From positions 5,478,501 through 5,542,500 of the forward strand of contig NZ_CP065410.1 of assembly GCF_020544405.1 (NCBI RefSeq): 64,000 nucleotides of DNA. The letters run 5' to 3'. Below are positions 39,470 to 60,540 of this stretch, one piece after another (within the stretch, counting starts at the first letter, position 1; each line of letters starts with the position of its first letter). Below the pieces are notes generated by a model, which worked only from the letters and a program-made list of their open reading frames with translations, ran no database searches and was not told the origin of the DNA. The DNA comes from Pseudomonas sp. IAC-BECa141 (GTDB lineage Bacteria; Pseudomonadota; Gammaproteobacteria; Pseudomonadales; Pseudomonadaceae). The translations under genes and the position numbers were made by a program.

Positions 39470-39745
39470 TTAACGCTTGGCTTTCTTGTCTGCCACGTGC
39501 CCGCGATAAGTGCGGGTACCGGCGAACTCGCCCAGTTTGTGGCCGACCATGTCTTCGTTTACGAGAACTGGGACGTGCTGACGACCGTTGTGTACAGCGA
39601 TGGTCAGACCGACCATTTGTGGCAGGATCATCGAACGACGCGACCAAGTCTTAATTGGTTTGCGATCGTTTTTTTCCGCCGCCACTTCGATCTTCTTCAG
39701 TAGGTGAAGATCAATAAAAGGACCTTTTTTCAGAGAACGTGGCAC
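39470..39745 (-). CDS. rpsS: 30S ribosomal protein S19
   Basis: 91 aa, starts [18 protein letters not shown], signature [18 protein letters not shown] at the end. In the 30S head, with S13. Sixteen bases after rplB. Confidence 0.97.
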
Positions 39746-39761
39746 TGTCGTATCCCTCTAT

Positions 39762-40586
39762 TTACTTGCGACGACGGACGATCATTTTGTCGGTACGCTT
39801 ATTACCACGAGTCTTCGCGCCCTTAGTCGGGAAGCCCCATGGCGATACCGGATGACGACCACCAGAGGTACGACCTTCACCACCACCATGTGGGTGGTCA
39901 ACCGGGTTCATGGCAACACCACGAACGGTTGGGCGAACGCCACGCCAGCGCTTGGCACCAGCTTTACCCAGCGAACGCAGGCTGTGCTCGGAGTTCGAGA
40001 CTTCGCCCAGGGTCGCACGGCACTCAGCCAGTACTTTACGCATTTCACCGGAACGCAGACGCAGGGTCACGTAAACGCCTTCACGAGCGATCAGCTGAGC
40101 CGAAGCACCAGCGGAACGAGCGATTTGCGCGCCTTTACCTGGCTTCAGTTCGATGCCGTGTACGGTGCTACCAACTGGAATGTTGCGCAGTTGCAGAGCG
40201 TTGCCCGGCTTGATCGGCGCCAGAGCACCTGCGATCAGCTGGTCGCCAGCGCTCACGCCTTTAGGGGCGATGATGTAGCGACGCTCGCCATCTGCGTACA
40301 GCAGCAGAGCGATGTGAGCAGTACGGTTTGGATCGTATTCGATACGCTCGACAGTGGCAGCGATGCCATCTTTGTCGTTGCGACGGAAGTCGACCAGACG
40401 ATAATGCTGCTTATGACCACCACCGACGTGACGAGTGGTAATGCGGCCATTGTTGTTACGACCACCAGACTTCGATTTTTTCTCGAGCAGCGGTGCGTGA
40501 GGAGCTCCTTTATGCAGCTCCTGGTTGACCACCTTGACCACAAAACGGCGGCCAGGGGAAGTCGGTTTGCATTTAACGATTGCCAT
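39762..40586 (-). CDS. rplB: 50S ribosomal protein L2
   Basis: 274 aa, complete. The conserved C-terminal region near the peptidyl-transferase centre ([19 protein letters not shown]) with its key histidine is intact. Needed for subunit association and peptide bond formation. Confidence 0.98.
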   Translation of the reverse strand: MAIVKCKPTSPGRRFVVKVVNQELHKGAPHAPLLEKKSKSGGRNNNGRITTRHVGGGHKQHYRLVDFRRNDKDGIAATVERIEYDPNRTAHIALLLYADGERRYIIAPKGVSAGDQLIAGALAPIKPGNALQLRNIPVGSTVHGIELKPGKGAQIARSAGASAQLIAREGVYVTLRLRSGEMRKVLAECRATLGEVSNSEHSLRSLGKAGAKRWRGVRPTVRGVAMNPVDHPHGGGEGRTSGGRHPVSPWGFPTKGAKTRGNKRTDKMIVRRRK

Positions 40587-40600
40587 GATGCACCCCTTCC

Positions 40601-40900
40601 TTACTCAGCACTGCTGCTGAAATCGAGATCTTGGCCTGGCTGAAGGGAGATAACTGCCTTCTTCCAGTCATTACGCTTGCCCAGACCGCGAGCGGTGCGC
40701 TTGCTCTTACCCAGAACGTTCAGGGTAGTAACACGCTCAACTTTCACGCTGAACAGGCTTTCGACGGCCTTCTTGATTTCCAGCTTGGTTGCGTCAGTAG
40801 CAACCTTGAAAACGAACTGGCCTTTCTTGTCTGCCAGAACCGTAGCCTTCTCGGAAACGTGCGGGCCAAGCAGAACTTTAAATACGCGTTCCTGGTTCAT
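40601..40900 (-). CDS. rplW: 50S ribosomal protein L23
   Basis: 99 aa; starts [20 protein letters not shown]. The docking site for signal recognition particle and trigger factor at the tunnel exit. Its start overlaps the rplD stop by four bases. Confidence 0.97.
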
Positions 40901-41499
40901 CCCAGCAGCTCCTCGAATTTCTTCACGGCCGACACGGTGATCAACACCTTGTCGTATGCGATCAGACTAACTGGATCGGAACCTTGCACGTCACGTACAT
41001 CTACGTGTGGCAGGTTACGAGCAGCCAGGTACAGGTTCTGATCAACAGCGTCCGACACGATCAGAACGTCGGTCAGGCTCATGTTGTTCAGTTTGCCCAG
41101 CAGGCCTTTGGTTTTCGGAGTTTCAACTGCGAAATCCTGAACCACGACCAGACGATCAGTACGCACCAGCTCAGCAAGGATGGAGCGCATTGCTGCGCGA
41201 TACATCTTCTTGTTCAGCTTCTGGGAGTGATCCTGTGGACGAGCTGCGAAGGTGGTGCCGCCGCCGCGCCAGATTGGGCTGCGGATAGTACCGGCACGAG
41301 CACGGCCAGTACCTTTCTGACGCCATGGGCGCTTGCCGCCACCACGAACGTCGGAACGGGTCTTCTGCTGCTTGCTACCCTGACGGCCGCCAGCCATGTA
41401 GGCCACGACTGCTTGGTGAACCAGCGTCTCGTTGAACTCGCCGCCAAATGTCAGTTCGGAAACTTCGATCGCTTGAGCGTCATTTACATTTAATTGCAT
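40897..41499 (-). CDS. rplD: 50S ribosomal protein L4
   Basis: 200 aa. The tunnel loop ([20 protein letters not shown]) is wild-type-like. In E. coli L4 also represses the S10 operon. Overlaps rplW by ATGA and lies 12 bases after rplC. Confidence 0.97.
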
Positions 41500-41511
41500 G
41501 TCAGCTTCCCC

Positions 41512-42147
41512 TTAACCGCGAGCCTTGGCTGCCGGACGTACAACCAGGTTGCCGCCAGTAGCGCCAGGTACAGCGCCCTTGACCAACAACAGATTGCGTT
41601 CAGCGTCCACGCGCACTACTTCCAGGGACTGCACGGTCACGCGCTCAGCGCCCATATGACCGGACATTTTTTTGCCCTTGAATACACGACCAGGAGTCTG
41701 GCACTGGCCGATAGAGCCTGGGACGCGGTGGGATACGGAGTTACCGTGGGTGTTATCTTGCCCGCGGAAGTTCCAACGCTTGATCGTACCCTGGAAGCCT
41801 TTACCTTTGGACTGACCGGTTACATCAACCAGTTGACCAGCAGCGAAGATTTCAGCGTTGATCAGATCGCCGGCCTGGTACTCGCCTTCTTCAAGACGAA
41901 ATTCCATAACGGTACGACCAGCGGCAACGTTCGCCTTGGCGAAGTGGCCAGCTTGAGCAGCTGTAACACGGGAAGCACGACGCTCGCCGACAGTGACTTG
42001 CACTGCACGATAGCCATCGGTTTCTTCAGTTTTGAACTGGGTGACGCGATTCGGCTCGATCTCAATGACCGTGACCGGAATGGAGACACCTTCTTCGGTG
42101 AAAATACGGGTCATACCCGCTTTACGACCGACTACACCAATAGTCAT
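41512..42147 (-). CDS. rplC: 50S ribosomal protein L3
   Basis: 211 aa, starts [16 protein letters not shown] at 42147; the open frame extends to 42180 without family similarity. The extended loop reaching the peptidyl-transferase centre ([17 protein letters not shown]) is present. One of the first proteins in 50S assembly. Confidence 0.96.
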   Translation of the reverse strand: MTIGVVGRKAGMTRIFTEEGVSIPVTVIEIEPNRVTQFKTEETDGYRAVQVTVGERRASRVTAAQAGHFAKANVAAGRTVMEFRLEEGEYQAGDLINAEIFAAGQLVDVTGQSKGKGFQGTIKRWNFRGQDNTHGNSVSHRVPGSIGQCQTPGRVFKGKKMSGHMGAERVTVQSLEVVRVDAERNLLLVKGAVPGATGGNLVVRPAAKARG

Positions 42148-42227
42148 GTTGTAAACCTCATGAGTGTACGGGGCTTTCACCCGCTATGGCCGCCCATTTC
42201 AGAGCGTTACACGACCAAGACCGAGTC

Positions 42228-42539
42228 TTAGCCGAGGCTGATCTGCACTTCCACACCGGCCGCAAGATCAAGCTTCATAAGAGCATCAACGGTTTTATCC
42301 GTTGGCTGGACGATGTCCAGAACGCGCTTATGAGTGCGGATCTCGTACTGGTCACGCGCGTCTTTGTTGACGTGCGGGGAAACCAGAACGGTGAACCGCT
42401 CTTTACGGGTAGGCAGTGGAATTGGACCACGCACTTGAGCACCAGTACGTTTCGCGGTTTCCACGATTTCCTGGGTTGATTGGTCGATCAGGCGATGGTC
42501 AAAAGCCTTCAACCTGATACGGATTTGCTGATTTTGCAT
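42228..42539 (-). CDS. rpsJ: 30S ribosomal protein S10
   Basis: 103 aa, starts [19 protein letters not shown]. Also the antitermination factor NusE that pairs with NusB and links NusG to the ribosome. First gene of the S10 operon, with a clear promoter about 60-90 bases upstream and an 80-base gap to rplC. Confidence 0.97.
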
Positions 42540-42601
42540 TGGATTTCAGACTCCGGCTGCTATTCCCACCGGGCGCAATACGCCCGTTAAAAGGAGGCGC
42601 A

Positions 42602-42630
42602 ATTCTATAGACGCCCCCGATAGGTGTCAA
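42602..42630 (-). promoter_or_regulatory. sigma70 promoter of the S10 operon
   Basis: Minus strand: TTGACA (42630-42625, consensus), 17-base spacer, TAGAAT (42607-42602). Placed between the tuf terminator and rpsJ, so the S10 operon has its own strong promoter. Confidence 0.85.
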
Positions 42631-42636
42631 CCCAAT

Positions 42637-42666
42637 AAAAAAGCCCCCGCTAAGCGGGGGCTTTTT
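42637..42666 (-). terminator. terminator of the str operon (after tuf)
   Basis: 12-bp stem AAAAGCCCCCGC / GCGGGGGCTTTT with a three-base loop, 30 bases past the tuf stop; a T-run follows on the minus strand. Confidence 0.9.
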
Positions 42667-42696
42667 CAACTCATCAAAGCTATCTCAACAAAGAGA

Positions 42697-43890
42697 TCAC
42701 TCGATGATTTTAGCTACGACGCCAGCACCAACGGTACGGCCGCCTTCACGGATTGCGAAACGCAGACCGTCTTCCATCGCGATGGTTTTGATCAGGGTAA
42801 CAGTCATTTGAATGTTGTCACCTGGCATTACCATTTCAACGCCTTCTGGCAGTTCGCAGTTACCGGTCACGTCAGTAGTACGGAAGTAGAACTGTGGACG
42901 GTAGCCTTTGAAGAACGGAGTGTGACGACCGCCTTCTTCCTTGCTCAGAACGTAAACTTCTGCGGTGAACTTGGTGTGCGGCTTAACCGAACCTGGCTTG
43001 ACCAGAACCTGACCACGCTCAACGTCGTCACGCTTGGTACCACGCAGCAGAACGCCGCAGTTCTCGCCAGCACGGCCTTCGTCCAGCAGCTTGCGGAACA
43101 TCTCAACACCGGTGCAGGTGGTGGTGGTGGTGTCACGCAGACCAACGATTTCCAGCGGATCCTGAACGCGAACGATACCGCGCTCGATACGACCGGTCAC
43201 AACAGTACCGCGACCCGAAATCGAGAACACGTCTTCGATTGGCATCAGGAACGGCTTGTCGATAGCACGCTCTGGCTCTGGGATGTAGCTGTCCAGAGTT
43301 TCCACCAGCTTCTTGACAGCAGTGGTGCCCATTTCGTTGTCGTCTTTGCCTTCCAGCGCCATACGAGCCGAACCGATGATGATCGGAGTGTCGTCACCTG
43401 GGAAGTCATAGGTGGACAGCAGGTCGCGAACTTCCATCTCAACCAGTTCCAGCAGCTCTGCGTCGTCTACCAGATCAGCCTTGTTCAGGAAAACCACGAT
43501 GTACGGAACACCTACCTGACGGGACAGCAGGATGTGCTCACGAGTTTGTGGCATCGGACCATCGGCAGCCGAGCAAACCAGGATCGCGCCGTCCATCTGG
43601 GCAGCACCGGTGATCATGTTCTTCACGTAGTCAGCGTGACCTGGGCAGTCAACGTGAGCGTAGTGACGAATGTTCGAGTTGTACTCAACGTGCGCGGTGT
43701 TGATGGTGATACCGCGAGCTTTTTCTTCTGGAGCGCTGTCGATCTTGTCGAATTCAACTACGGCCGAACCGAAAACTTCGGAGCAGACGCGAGTCAGAGC
43801 AGCGGTCAGAGTGGTTTTACCGTGGTCAACGTGGCCGATGGTGCCAACGTTTACGTGCGGTAGGGAACGATCAAATTTTTCTTTAGCCAC
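42697..43890 (-). CDS. tuf: elongation factor Tu (copy in the str operon)
   Basis: 397 aa GTPase delivering aminoacyl-tRNA. G1 [10 protein letters not shown]3 DCPGH and G4 NKAD are intact, then domains 2 and 3. The protein is identical to that of the second copy at 59300-60493 by comparison of the two translations; the DNA differs at only some 15-20 positions, mostly near the ends. Uses a TGA stop, the other copy TAA. Last gene of rpsL-rpsG-fusA-tuf. Confidence 0.97.
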   Translation of the reverse strand: MAKEKFDRSLPHVNVGTIGHVDHGKTTLTAALTRVCSEVFGSAVVEFDKIDSAPEEKARGITINTAHVEYNSNIRHYAHVDCPGHADYVKNMITGAAQMDGAILVCSAADGPMPQTREHILLSRQVGVPYIVVFLNKADLVDDAELLELVEMEVRDLLSTYDFPGDDTPIIIGSARMALEGKDDNEMGTTAVKKLVETLDSYIPEPERAIDKPFLMPIEDVFSISGRGTVVTGRIERGIVRVQDPLEIVGLRDTTTTTCTGVEMFRKLLDEGRAGENCGVLLRGTKRDDVERGQVLVKPGSVKPHTKFTAEVYVLSKEEGGRHTPFFKGYRPQFYFRTTDVTGNCELPEGVEMVMPGDNIQMTVTLIKTIAMEDGLRFAIREGGRTVGAGVVAKIIE

Positions 43891-43922
43891 GACAATTAAC
43901 TCCTAGCCTAAAGGGGGCTGAA

Positions 43923-46070
<2,148 letters not shown>

Positions 46071-46100
46071 AAAGCCCTCGCAAAATTAGTGAAGCTAAAA

Positions 46101-46574
46101 TTAGAAGCGGTAGTGCGAGAAAGCTTTGTTAGCTTCGGCCATACGGTGCACGTCTTCACGCTTCTTAACAGCAGCACCTTTACCTTCAGCAGCATCCAGC
46201 AGCTCGCCAGCCAAGCGCAGAGCCATAGACTTCTCGCCACGCTTGCGGGCGAAGTCTACCAACCAGCGCATTGCCAGAGCGTTACGACGGGACGGACGAA
46301 CCTCGACCGGAACCTGGTAAGTAGCACCACCAACGCGGCGCGACTTCACTTCGACCAGCGGAGCGATGGCGTCGAGTGCTTTTTCGAAGAGTTCCAGGGG
46401 ATCGGTGCCGGTCTTGCGAGCCGCAACGGTTTCCAGGGCACCATAAACGATACGTTCGGCAACGGCTTTCTTGCCGCTTTCCATAACGTGGTTCATGAAT
46501 TTGGCGAGGATTTGGCTTCCGTATTTCGGATCGTCCAGAATCTCACGCTTTGCTGCTACGCGACGTCTTGGCAT
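46101..46574 (-). CDS. rpsG: 30S ribosomal protein S7
   Basis: 157 aa, starts [20 protein letters not shown]. Nucleates assembly of the 30S head and contacts the E-site tRNA; in E. coli it is the translational repressor of the str operon. A 109-base gap separates it from rpsL. Confidence 0.97.
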   Translation of the reverse strand: MPRRRVAAKREILDDPKYGSQILAKFMNHVMESGKKAVAERIVYGALETVAARKTGTDPLELFEKALDAIAPLVEVKSRRVGGATYQVPVEVRPSRRNALAMRWLVDFARKRGEKSMALRLAGELLDAAEGKGAAVKKREDVHRMAEANKAFSHYRF

Positions 46575-46683
46575 TGATAAGCCCTCAAACGGTCTTCAGG
46601 TTAGTTCGGGACAGATCCGCGAGGATGCGCGCCCGACCTTACTCTTATCGACTCAGTAAAATAAAAATCTGCAAAACGGCCGA

Positions 46684-47055
46684 TTACTTCGGACGTTTGG
46701 TACCGTACTTCGAACGACCCTGGTTACGGCCTTTAACGCCCGAAGTATCCAAGGAGCCGCGAACGGTGTGGTAACGAACACCTGGCAAGTCTTTTACACG
46801 ACCGCCACGGATCAGAACCACGCTGTGCTCTTGCAGGTTGTGGCCTTCACCACCGATATACGAGGAAACCTCGAAACCGTTGGTCAGGCGCACACGGCAT
46901 ACTTTACGCAGTGCCGAGTTAGGTTTTTTCGGCGTAGTGGTGTACACACGGGTGCATACGCCACGACGTTGCGGGCAGTTCTGCAGCGCAGGTACGTCGG
47001 ATTTCTCGACGATACGCTTACGCGGCTGACGTACCAGCTGGTTGATAGTTGCCAT
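46684..47055 (-). CDS. rpsL: 30S ribosomal protein S12
   Basis: 123 aa decoding-centre protein, starts [20 protein letters not shown]. Lys43 (TTPKKPNS) and Lys88 (GGRVKDLPG) are both lysine, the streptomycin-sensitive state; the DLPG loop is normal. First gene of the str operon. Confidence 0.97.
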
Positions 47056-47146
47056 CTACTAGCTCCACTGTTGTCTTGCGACGCTATTGTCTTGCAAGAA
47101 AAGCAAAATGACAGGAACGGATTCCCGCCAAATTTAGGGGATCAAG

Positions 47147-47174
47147 AGTCTAAAGAGGATCTTGCCCCAGTCAA
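47147..47174 (-). promoter_or_regulatory. sigma70-like promoter of the str operon (rpsL)
   Basis: Minus strand: TTGACT (47174-47169), 16-base spacer, TAGACT (47152-47147), about 90 bases before the rpsL start, in the 214-base gap after rpoC. No obvious terminator for rpoC is seen in that gap. Confidence 0.7.
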
Positions 47175-47269
47175 GGCAAGGCCCCGACCTCCCCGCCCAT
47201 CGAACTTCGACAAATTGTCTCGATTCGATGAACGGCGCGATCAGGGCCTCAGCTCATTTTTCGCAGAAC

Positions 47270-51469
<4,200 letters not shown>

Positions 51470-51532
51470 GGCCTTTCCTCCTGGCGGAGCAGAGAGCGGG
51501 CAATCCTGCCCCGCTCTCGATCGCGTCACGTG

Positions 51533-55606
<4,074 letters not shown>

Positions 55607-55750
55607 CAGCGTTCCCCAGCTTGGTCACCTGCTTGTTTGGCCCCTCCCGACGGGAGCAGCCAGAAAATCGTGCAAACCCCATGGTTTGCGCCACCACATC
55701 GGGTGGTTACAGCTCGCTATCGGCACCGACCCAGTCGGCTGCCAATAACG

Positions 55751-55780
55751 GAAAAAGGCCGGTGGCAAGAGCCACCAGCC
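55751..55780 (-). terminator. attenuator-type hairpin between rplL and rpoB
   Basis: Minus strand: GGCTGGTGGC TCTT GCCACCGGCC then TTTTT, a 10-bp stem with one G-U pair. The position matches the known partial terminator between rplL and rpoB in E. coli, which sets the ribosome-to-polymerase subunit ratio. Confidence 0.8.
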
Positions 55781-55826
55781 ATCAGCCTGTCGCTTGACGC
55801 TCGGGCTGGAGGAGCAAAGTCGATGC

Positions 55827-56192
55827 TTACTTCAGCTCGACTTTAGCGCCTGCTTCTTCCAGCTTCTTCTTAGCGTCTTCAGCAGCTTCTTTCGAAACGC
55901 CTTCAGCTACAACCTGAGGAGCGCCGTCGACTTTCTCTTTGGCTTCTTTCAGGCCCAGACCGGTCAGTTCACGAACTGCCTTGATCACGTTTACTTTCTT
56001 GTCGCCGGCTTCAACCAGAACAACGTTGAACTCGGTTTGCTCTTCAACAACAGCGGCAGCAGCAGCTGGACCAGCAGCAGCAACAGCAGCGGTCACGCCG
56101 AAGGTTTCTTCCATTGCTTTGATCAGCTCAACAACTTCCAGAACGGTTTTCTGGCCGATTGCTTCGATGATTTGTTCGTTAGTCAGAGACAT
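55827..56192 (-). CDS. rplL: 50S ribosomal protein L7/L12
   Basis: 121 aa. N-terminal dimerisation domain ([20 protein letters not shown]), Ala-rich hinge near residues 35-50 and C-terminal factor-binding domain ([15 protein letters not shown]). Forms the stalk with L10. Confidence 0.97.
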
Positions 56193-56271
56193 GACTCAAT
56201 TCCTGATTTGGTGGACAGCCTGTACGGCCGTCGAAATAAACAAAAATACGCGAGAGTGGAAACGCTCAGCC

Positions 56272-56772
56272 TCAGGCTGCAGCTGCTTCTTTCTGATCGC
56301 GAATTGCCGCCAGAGTACGAGCCAGCTTGCTGGTAGCGCCTTGAATCACGCTCATCAGTTTCGCAATAGCTTCGTCGCGAGTTGGCAGGCTTGCCAGCAC
56401 GTCGATCTCATTCGCTGCGAGGAACTTGCCCTCGAACGAAGCTGCCTTGATCTCGAACTTATCCTGACCCTTGGCAAATTCCTTGAACAGACGAGCAGCA
56501 GCGCCCGGGTGTTCGTTGGAGAATGCAATCAGGGTCGGGCCGGTGAACACGTCGTTGAGGACACTGTAAGGAGTGTCAGCAACAGCGCGCTTGAGCAGGG
56601 TGTTACGTACAACACGTACGTAAACGCCAGCTTCACGAGCCTCTTTACGGAGTCCGGTCATTGCGCCTACTGTTACGCCACGGGCATCAACCACGACAGC
56701 GGACAGAGCGACTTTGGCAGCCTCGTTGACTTCAGCGACGATGGCCTTCTTGTCTTCGAGATTAATTGCCAC
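56272..56772 (-). CDS. rplJ: 50S ribosomal protein L10
   Basis: 166 aa; starts [20 protein letters not shown]. Anchors L7/L12 dimers via its C-terminal helix. Preceded by a structured leader that probably binds L10-L12 for feedback control. Confidence 0.97.
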   Translation of the reverse strand: MAINLEDKKAIVAEVNEAAKVALSAVVVDARGVTVGAMTGLRKEAREAGVYVRVVRNTLLKRAVADTPYSVLNDVFTGPTLIAFSNEHPGAAARLFKEFAKGQDKFEIKAASFEGKFLAANEIDVLASLPTRDEAIAKLMSVIQGATSKLARTLAAIRDQKEAAAA

Positions 56773-56789
56773 GGGTTTAACTCCTGCTT

Positions 56790-56935
56790 GTTACCGTTTC
56801 ATTCGATCGGAACCGAATGTCGTTTTGGTGTCTGATTCGGTAAGGAACCGGGAGCACCATCTGCGTAGGCTTGAGGTTTAAGACTTGCGTCGCCTACGGT
56901 CTTGGATAGCCCCCGCCAGGCAGGGACCCCAATCT
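56790..56935 (-). ncRNA. probable L10 leader (rplJ mRNA autoregulatory region)
   Basis: About 145 bases between rplA and rplJ. A 7-bp stem CGTAGGC / GCCTACG (56892-56898 with 56864-56870) encloses a 21-base loop, as expected for the L10-binding leader described in many bacteria. Assigned by position and one stem; not checked with a covariance model. Confidence 0.55.
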
Positions 56936-56938
56936 TTC

Positions 56939-56964
56939 AATTGGCGCAGTCAACTGCGCCAATT
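56939..56964. other. hairpin after rplA
   Basis: Perfect 11-bp stem AATTGGCGCAG / CTGCGCCAATT with loop TCAA, seven bases past the rplA stop. A T-run follows only on the plus strand, so it is an unlikely terminator for rplA; processing or mRNA protection is more plausible. Confidence 0.65.
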
Positions 56965-56970
56965 TTTGTC

Positions 56971-57665
56971 TTAAGCGTCCAGCGAGCTCTGGTCGATAAC
57001 CAGACCTGGGCCCATAGTGGTGCTCAGGGTAACGCGCTTGACGTAGATACCTTTCGAAGAAGCTGGCTTGATACGCTTCAGATCAGCGATCAGAGCTTCA
57101 ACGTTTTCCTTCAGCTTGACGGCATCGAAGCCGATCTTGCCAACGGAAGTGTGGATGATGCCGTTTTTGTCGGTGCGATAACGAACCTGACCAGCCTTGG
57201 CATTTTTAACCGCGGTAGCGACGTCTGGGGTAACAGTGCCGACTTTCGGGTTAGGCATCAGACCACGTGGACCAAGGATCTGACCCAGTTGACCTACAAC
57301 GCGCATTGCATCCGGGGACGCGATCACTACGTCATAGTTCAAGTCGCCGCCTTTCATTTCTGCAGCCAGCTCGTCCATACCTACACGGTCAGCGCCTGCA
57401 GCCAGAGCGGCCTCAGCAGCTGGACCCTGGGTGAAAACAGCAACGCGAACAGTCTTGCCAGTGCCGTGCGGCAGCACAGTAGCGCTACGAACGACCTGGT
57501 CGGATTTACGCGGGTCTACACCCAGGTTTACAGCTACGTCGAACGACTCGACGAATTTAGCAGCTGGCAGCGAAGCCAGCAGAGTTGCGGCCTCTTCGAA
57601 GTTGTAGGACTTGCCCGCTTCGATTTTTCAGCGATAGCCTTTTGGCGCTTGGTCAGCTTAGCCAT
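56971..57665 (-). pseudogene. rplA: 50S ribosomal protein L1, one-base frameshift (probably sequence error)
   Basis: The gene should encode 231 aa starting [20 protein letters not shown]. The span is 695 bases, one short of 232 codons. After [14 protein letters not shown] the frame shifts at the T5 run 57624-57628 (A5 on the coding strand); A6 would restore the known sequence. The rest, from [12 protein letters not shown] to the end QSSLDA, is intact in the other frame. The ATG shares one base with the rplK stop (TAATG). L1 forms the E-site stalk and represses rplK-rplA in E. coli. Confidence 0.93.
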
Positions 57666-58096
57666 TACACACCCTCCACGTTAAGGCCCATGCTACGAGC
57701 AGAACCGGCGATAGTGCGCACGGCTGCATCCATATCAGCTGCAGTCAGATCCGCGTTTTTGGTTTTCGCGATTTCTTCCAGCTGAGCACGGGTAACAGTG
57801 CCAACCTTAACGGTGTTCGGACGAGCGGAACCGCTGGTCAGACCGGCCGCCTTCTTCAGCAGAACCGAAGCAGGGGTGGATTTGGTTTCGAAAGTGAAGC
57901 TACGGTCGCTGTAGACAGTGATGATCACTGGAGTCGGCAGACCAGCTTCCAGGCCCTGGGTACGGGCGTTGAAAGCTTTGCAGAATTCCATGATGTTCAC
58001 GCCGTGCTGACCCAAAGCAGGACCAACAGGTGGGCTTGGGTTAGCCTGAGCGGCCTTCACTTGCAGCTTGATGTAAGCGGTAATCTTCTTGGCCAT
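57665..58096 (-). CDS. rplK: 50S ribosomal protein L11
   Basis: 143 aa, starts [20 protein letters not shown]; the proline-rich hinge [15 protein letters not shown] is present. Part of the GTPase-associated centre and needed for RelA activation. The frame is open to 58108; ATG 58096 gives the family start. Confidence 0.97.
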   Translation of the reverse strand: MAKKITAYIKLQVKAAQANPSPPVGPALGQHGVNIMEFCKAFNARTQGLEAGLPTPVIITVYSDRSFTFETKSTPASVLLKKAAGLTSGSARPNTVKVGTVTRAQLEEIAKTKNADLTAADMDAAVRTIAGSARSMGLNVEGV

Positions 58097-58169
58097 GAGG
58101 CACTCCAATTACGGGTTCGAACGCCTCGAAAGGCTCCCCGGTTACTTGCGCGTTTATCCCAGTGACGAC

Positions 58170-58200
58170 AAAACCCCACAGCCTAGGGCTGCGGGGTTGG
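58170..58200 (-). terminator. terminator-like hairpin after nusG
   Basis: Stem of 12 pairs (58172-58183 with 58187-58198) with a three-base loop; on the minus strand TTTTG follows. It lies about 15 bases past the nusG stop and before rplK, so it separates secE-nusG from the L11 unit. Confidence 0.75.
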
Positions 58201-58213
58201 GATGCTTGTTCAG

Positions 58214-58747
58214 CTAGACCTTTTCGACCTGACTGAACTCCAACTCTACCGGAGTAGAGCGTCCGAAAATAAGCACTGCCACTTGGATCCGGCTCTTTTC
58301 GTAGTTAACTTCTTCGACAACACCGTTAAAGTCAGCGAACGGCCCGTCATTGACTCGAACGGTTTCGCCTGGCTCAAACAGAGTCTTCGGCTTCGGCTTG
58401 TCGCTACCATCGGCAACGCGACGCAGAATCGCCTCAGCTTCTTTATCGGTGATTGGCGCCGGCTTATCAGCAGTACCGCCAATAAAACCCATCACCCGAG
58501 GAGTATCTTTGACCAAGTGCCAAGTACCCTCGTTCATATCCATCTGGACCAGCACATAACCTGGGAAGAATTTGCGCTCGCTTTTGCGTTTCTGGCCATT
58601 ACGCATTTCAACCACTTCTTCAGTGGGAACCAGAATTTCGCCGAAGCCATCTTCCATGCCAGCCAGCTTTACGCGCTCGATTAACGAACGCATGACATGC
58701 TTCTCGTAACCCGAGTAAGCATGCACAACGTACCAACGCTTAGCCAC
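58214..58747 (-). CDS. nusG: transcription termination/antitermination protein NusG
   Basis: 177 aa. N-terminal NGN domain ([15 protein letters not shown]) binds polymerase; C-terminal KOW domain ([19 protein letters not shown]) contacts Rho or S10. Ten bases after secE. Confidence 0.97.
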   Translation of the reverse strand: MAKRWYVVHAYSGYEKHVMRSLIERVKLAGMEDGFGEILVPTEEVVEMRNGQKRKSERKFFPGYVLVQMDMNEGTWHLVKDTPRVMGFIGGTADKPAPITDKEAEAILRRVADGSDKPKPKTLFEPGETVRVNDGPFADFNGVVEEVNYEKSRIQVAVLIFGRSTPVELEFSQVEKV

Positions 58748-58756
58748 GGGACACCC

Positions 58757-59125
58757 TTAGCCAACAATCAAGGAAACAAGCCAGCCGAGCAGGGAATCAA
58801 GCCCCCACAACAGCAACGCCATAACCAGGACAACAGCCACAACTATCAGCGTGGTCTGCGTGGTTTCTTGGCGAGTTGGCCAAACGACTTTACGAATCTC
58901 GGTGCGAGCTTCCTTAACCAGTACAAAGAAAGACTTGCCCTTGGCAGTCTGCAGACCTACAAAGGCAGCCACAGCAGCAATGACAAGCAATGCGAGTACA
59001 CGGTACAGGATCGGCGAAGCAGCGTAATACTGATTGCCGACAACGCCAACAATTACCAAAGCGACTACTACCAGCCACTTGAGCAAATCGAAGCGAGAGC
59101 CTTGAGCTTCAGCTTTAGGAGTCAT
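58757..59125 (-). CDS. secE: protein translocase subunit SecE
   Basis: 122 aa, three transmembrane helices as in gammaproteobacterial SecE. The conserved amphipathic segment EARTEIRKVVWPTRQET precedes the last helix that clamps SecY. Encoded 45 bases after tRNA-Trp. Confidence 0.96.
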   Translation of the reverse strand: MTPKAEAQGSRFDLLKWLVVVALVIVGVVGNQYYAASPILYRVLALLVIAAVAAFVGLQTAKGKSFFVLVKEARTEIRKVVWPTRQETTQTTLIVVAVVLVMALLLWGLDSLLGWLVSLIVG

Positions 59126-59170
59126 CTATGAAGATCCTGTGAAAAGAAAGCCAGAAACACCGAGTGAATC

Positions 59171-59246
59171 TGGCAGGTCAGGAGGGAATCGAACCCCCAA
59201 CCTACGGTTTTGGAGACCGTCGCTCTGCCAATTGAGCTACTGACCT
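59171..59246 (-). tRNA. tRNA-Trp (CCA anticodon)
   Basis: 76 bases including encoded CCA end. Acceptor arms AGGTCAG and CTGACCT pair; the anticodon loop reads CTCCAAA with CCA at 34-36; the T arm GGGTTCGATTC is present. Located between tuf and secE, as in E. coli. Confidence 0.95.
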
Positions 59247-59258
59247 AAAACAAAATCA

Positions 59259-59295
59259 GGCCGACCATTATGCCGGCCCGAAAAAGACATTACAA
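59259..59295 (-). promoter_or_regulatory. promoter-like and hairpin elements between tuf and tRNA-Trp
   Basis: Minus strand: TTGTAA (59295-59290), 17 bases, CATAAT (59272-59267) could drive tRNA-Trp and secE-nusG. Overlapping it, GGCCG/CGGCC (59259-59278) forms a short hairpin followed by TGATTTTGTTTT, which could instead end tuf transcription. The two readings compete; both are weak. Confidence 0.4.
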
Positions 59296-59299
59296 CTGT

Positions 59300-60493
59300 T
59301 TACTCGATGATCTTGGCAACGACACCAGCACCAACGGTACGGCCGCCTTCACGGATTGCGAAACGCAGACCGTCTTCCATCGCGATGGTTTTGATCAGGG
59401 TAACAGTCATTTGAATGTTGTCACCTGGCATTACCATTTCAACGCCTTCTGGCAGCTCGCAGTTACCAGTCACGTCAGTAGTACGGAAGTAGAACTGTGG
59501 ACGGTAGCCTTTGAAGAACGGAGTGTGACGACCGCCTTCTTCCTTGCTCAGAACGTAAACTTCTGCGGTGAACTTGGTGTGCGGCTTAACCGAACCCGGC
59601 TTAACCAGAACCTGACCACGCTCAACGTCGTCACGCTTGGTACCACGCAGCAGAACGCCGCAGTTCTCGCCCGCACGGCCTTCGTCCAGCAGCTTGCGGA
59701 ACATCTCAACACCGGTGCAGGTGGTGGTGGTGGTGTCACGCAGACCAACGATTTCCAGCGGATCCTGAACGCGAACGATACCGCGCTCGATACGACCGGT
59801 CACAACAGTACCGCGACCCGAAATCGAGAACACATCTTCGATTGGCATCAGGAACGGCTTGTCGATAGCACGCTCTGGCTCTGGGATGTAGCTGTCCAGA
59901 GTTTCCACCAGCTTCTTGACAGCAGTGGTGCCCATTTCGTTGTCGTCTTTGCCTTCCAGCGCCATACGAGCCGAACCGATGATGATCGGAGTGTCGTCAC
60001 CTGGGAAGTCATAGGTGGACAGCAGGTCGCGAACTTCCATCTCAACCAGTTCCAGCAGCTCTGCGTCGTCTACCAGATCAGCCTTGTTCAGGAAAACCAC
60101 GATGTACGGAACACCTACCTGACGGGACAGCAGGATGTGCTCACGAGTTTGTGGCATCGGACCATCGGCAGCCGAGCAAACCAGGATCGCGCCGTCCATC
60201 TGGGCAGCACCGGTGATCATGTTCTTCACGTAGTCAGCGTGACCTGGGCAGTCAACGTGAGCGTAGTGACGAATGTTCGAGTTGTACTCAACGTGCGCGG
60301 TGTTGATGGTGATACCGCGAGCTTTTTCTTCTGGAGCGCTGTCGATCTTGTCGAATTCAACTACGGCCGAACCGAAAACTTCGGAGCAGACGCGAGTCAG
60401 AGCAGCGGTCAGCGTGGTTTTACCGTGGTCTACGTGACCGATGGTGCCAACGTTGACGTGCGGCAGGGAACGATCAAATTTTTCCTTAGCCAT
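59300..60493 (-). CDS. tuf: elongation factor Tu (copy in the tRNA cluster)
   Basis: 397 aa, same protein as the copy at 42697-43890. The frame opens at 60532, but MAKEKFDRS at 60493 is the start. It follows tRNA-Tyr, -Gly and -Thr and precedes tRNA-Trp and secE, the tufB position of E. coli. GTPase motifs are intact. Confidence 0.97.
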   Translation of the reverse strand: MAKEKFDRSLPHVNVGTIGHVDHGKTTLTAALTRVCSEVFGSAVVEFDKIDSAPEEKARGITINTAHVEYNSNIRHYAHVDCPGHADYVKNMITGAAQMDGAILVCSAADGPMPQTREHILLSRQVGVPYIVVFLNKADLVDDAELLELVEMEVRDLLSTYDFPGDDTPIIIGSARMALEGKDDNEMGTTAVKKLVETLDSYIPEPERAIDKPFLMPIEDVFSISGRGTVVTGRIERGIVRVQDPLEIVGLRDTTTTTCTGVEMFRKLLDEGRAGENCGVLLRGTKRDDVERGQVLVKPGSVKPHTKFTAEVYVLSKEEGGRHTPFFKGYRPQFYFRTTDVTGNCELPEGVEMVMPGDNIQMTVTLIKTIAMEDGLRFAIREGGRTVGAGVVAKIIE

Positions 60494-60540
60494 CGATATC
60501 ACCCCTAACAGAAGAAATTGAGCAAACAACACAAGCCATT

